From NCBI GenBank assembly GCA_037962975.1, contig JAYKXN010000227.1:1-64000 (forward strand): a DNA stretch of 64,000 bases. Reading direction: 5' to 3'. Positions within the stretch are counted from its first letter, which is position 1. Each line of letters opens with the position of its first letter. The DNA comes from Clitoria ternatea. Taxonomy: Eukaryota; Streptophyta; Magnoliopsida; Fabales; Fabaceae. Below the pieces are notes generated by a model that worked only from the letters and a program-made list of their open reading frames with translations, was not told the origin of the DNA and did no database searches. The translations under genes and the position numbers were made by a program. Of this stretch, positions 63,922 to 64,000 are shown piece after piece.

Positions 63922-64000
63922 GAAAATCACGTAAGGGATCACAACAAGTCTTATTTGATGCATTTAATTTAAAATATATTTATTATAATAAAAATATAAA

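Larger units (their letters stand above)
34717..64000 (+). repeat. Satellite A array, highly homogeneous higher-order repeat domain
   Basis: Thirty-five complete monomers plus a 79-bp start, nearly all 835-838 bp, phased on AAATC(G/A)CGTAA. Copies are near-identical within types. Types can be told apart by the segment after ATGTTGATAGAAAAAG: type a has AAGTAGTGG and GATCGGGTTCC; type b has AGGTAGTGG and TTTAGATTCCACAC. Further variants are b2 (CATACGTGCGTACGTTCG), a2 (GGAACTTTGATATC), a3 (TTTACGTGCGTGCG), b3 (GTGCGTACATACATGCG) and b1 (TCGTCTACGATTTATTG or TCGTCTACCATTTATTG). Their order repeats, giving higher-order structure. The array is open at the right end of the window. Confidence 0.93.

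Noticed and set aside
1..64000. CRISPR array or bacterial repeat system
   Set aside because: The repeats are 835-960 bp tandem monomers without spacers, and the window has plant transposon ends and plant-type introns.
1..64000. Satellite A or B as degenerate LTR retrotransposon copies
   Set aside because: No reverse transcriptase, integrase or gag similarity, no primer-binding site and no TG...CA ends with target duplications were seen; the units are strictly head to tail.
1..64000. Telomeric repeats or rRNA/tRNA genes
   Set aside because: No TTTAGGG runs and no recognisable rRNA or tRNA segments were seen on either strand.

Overview
This window is plant nuclear heterochromatin. It is strongly AT-rich, has no intact protein-coding gene and no RNA gene that I can recognise, and is built almost entirely from two unrelated satellite families plus one nested DNA transposon. 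The case for a flowering plant rests on the CACTA-type transposon with its typical ends and on the intron-containing fragment of a plant-type vacuolar H+-ATPase subunit a gene inside it. The species cannot be named from the sequence; a dicot is likely but not proven.

Layout: (1) 1-3969, satellite A (monomer about 835-848 bp), old and indel-scarred copies. (2) 3970-17164, satellite B (monomer 927-960 bp, each with an embedded AC/AT microsatellite), interrupted at 8944-12110 by a 3,167-bp non-autonomous CACTA element with a CCT target duplication. (3) 17165-20998, satellite A again, same orientation and same diverged subtype as region 1. (4) 20999-34716, a second subtype of satellite A, entered through a chimeric monomer that carries a 40-bp duplication; every sixth copy is a short variant, at about 5.0-kb spacing. 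(5) 34717-64000, very homogeneous satellite A in higher-order repeats; a four-monomer block of exactly 3,343 bp occurs four times (35552, 40569, 45528, 49709) separated by two, two and one other monomers. The array runs off the right end.

Sequence identity between neighbouring copies rises from left to right, so the left side looks like an ageing array edge and the right side like a recently homogenised core. The most informative single object is the CACTA element: it holds four exon-like pieces of a V-ATPase subunit a gene on the minus strand with splice-site remnants, a frameshift, an in-frame loss of a membrane segment and a premature stop. It is a captured gene fragment (Pack-CACTA / transduplication), not a working gene.

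The many 60-107-residue reading frames in satellite A are one AT-rich stretch repeated with the monomer and are not treated as genes. Conserved non-coding structure in satellite A is more notable: every monomer checked has one GC-rich alternating purine-pyrimidine tract containing CATGCATG, and most have a CTATCAAT/ATTGATAG dyad.
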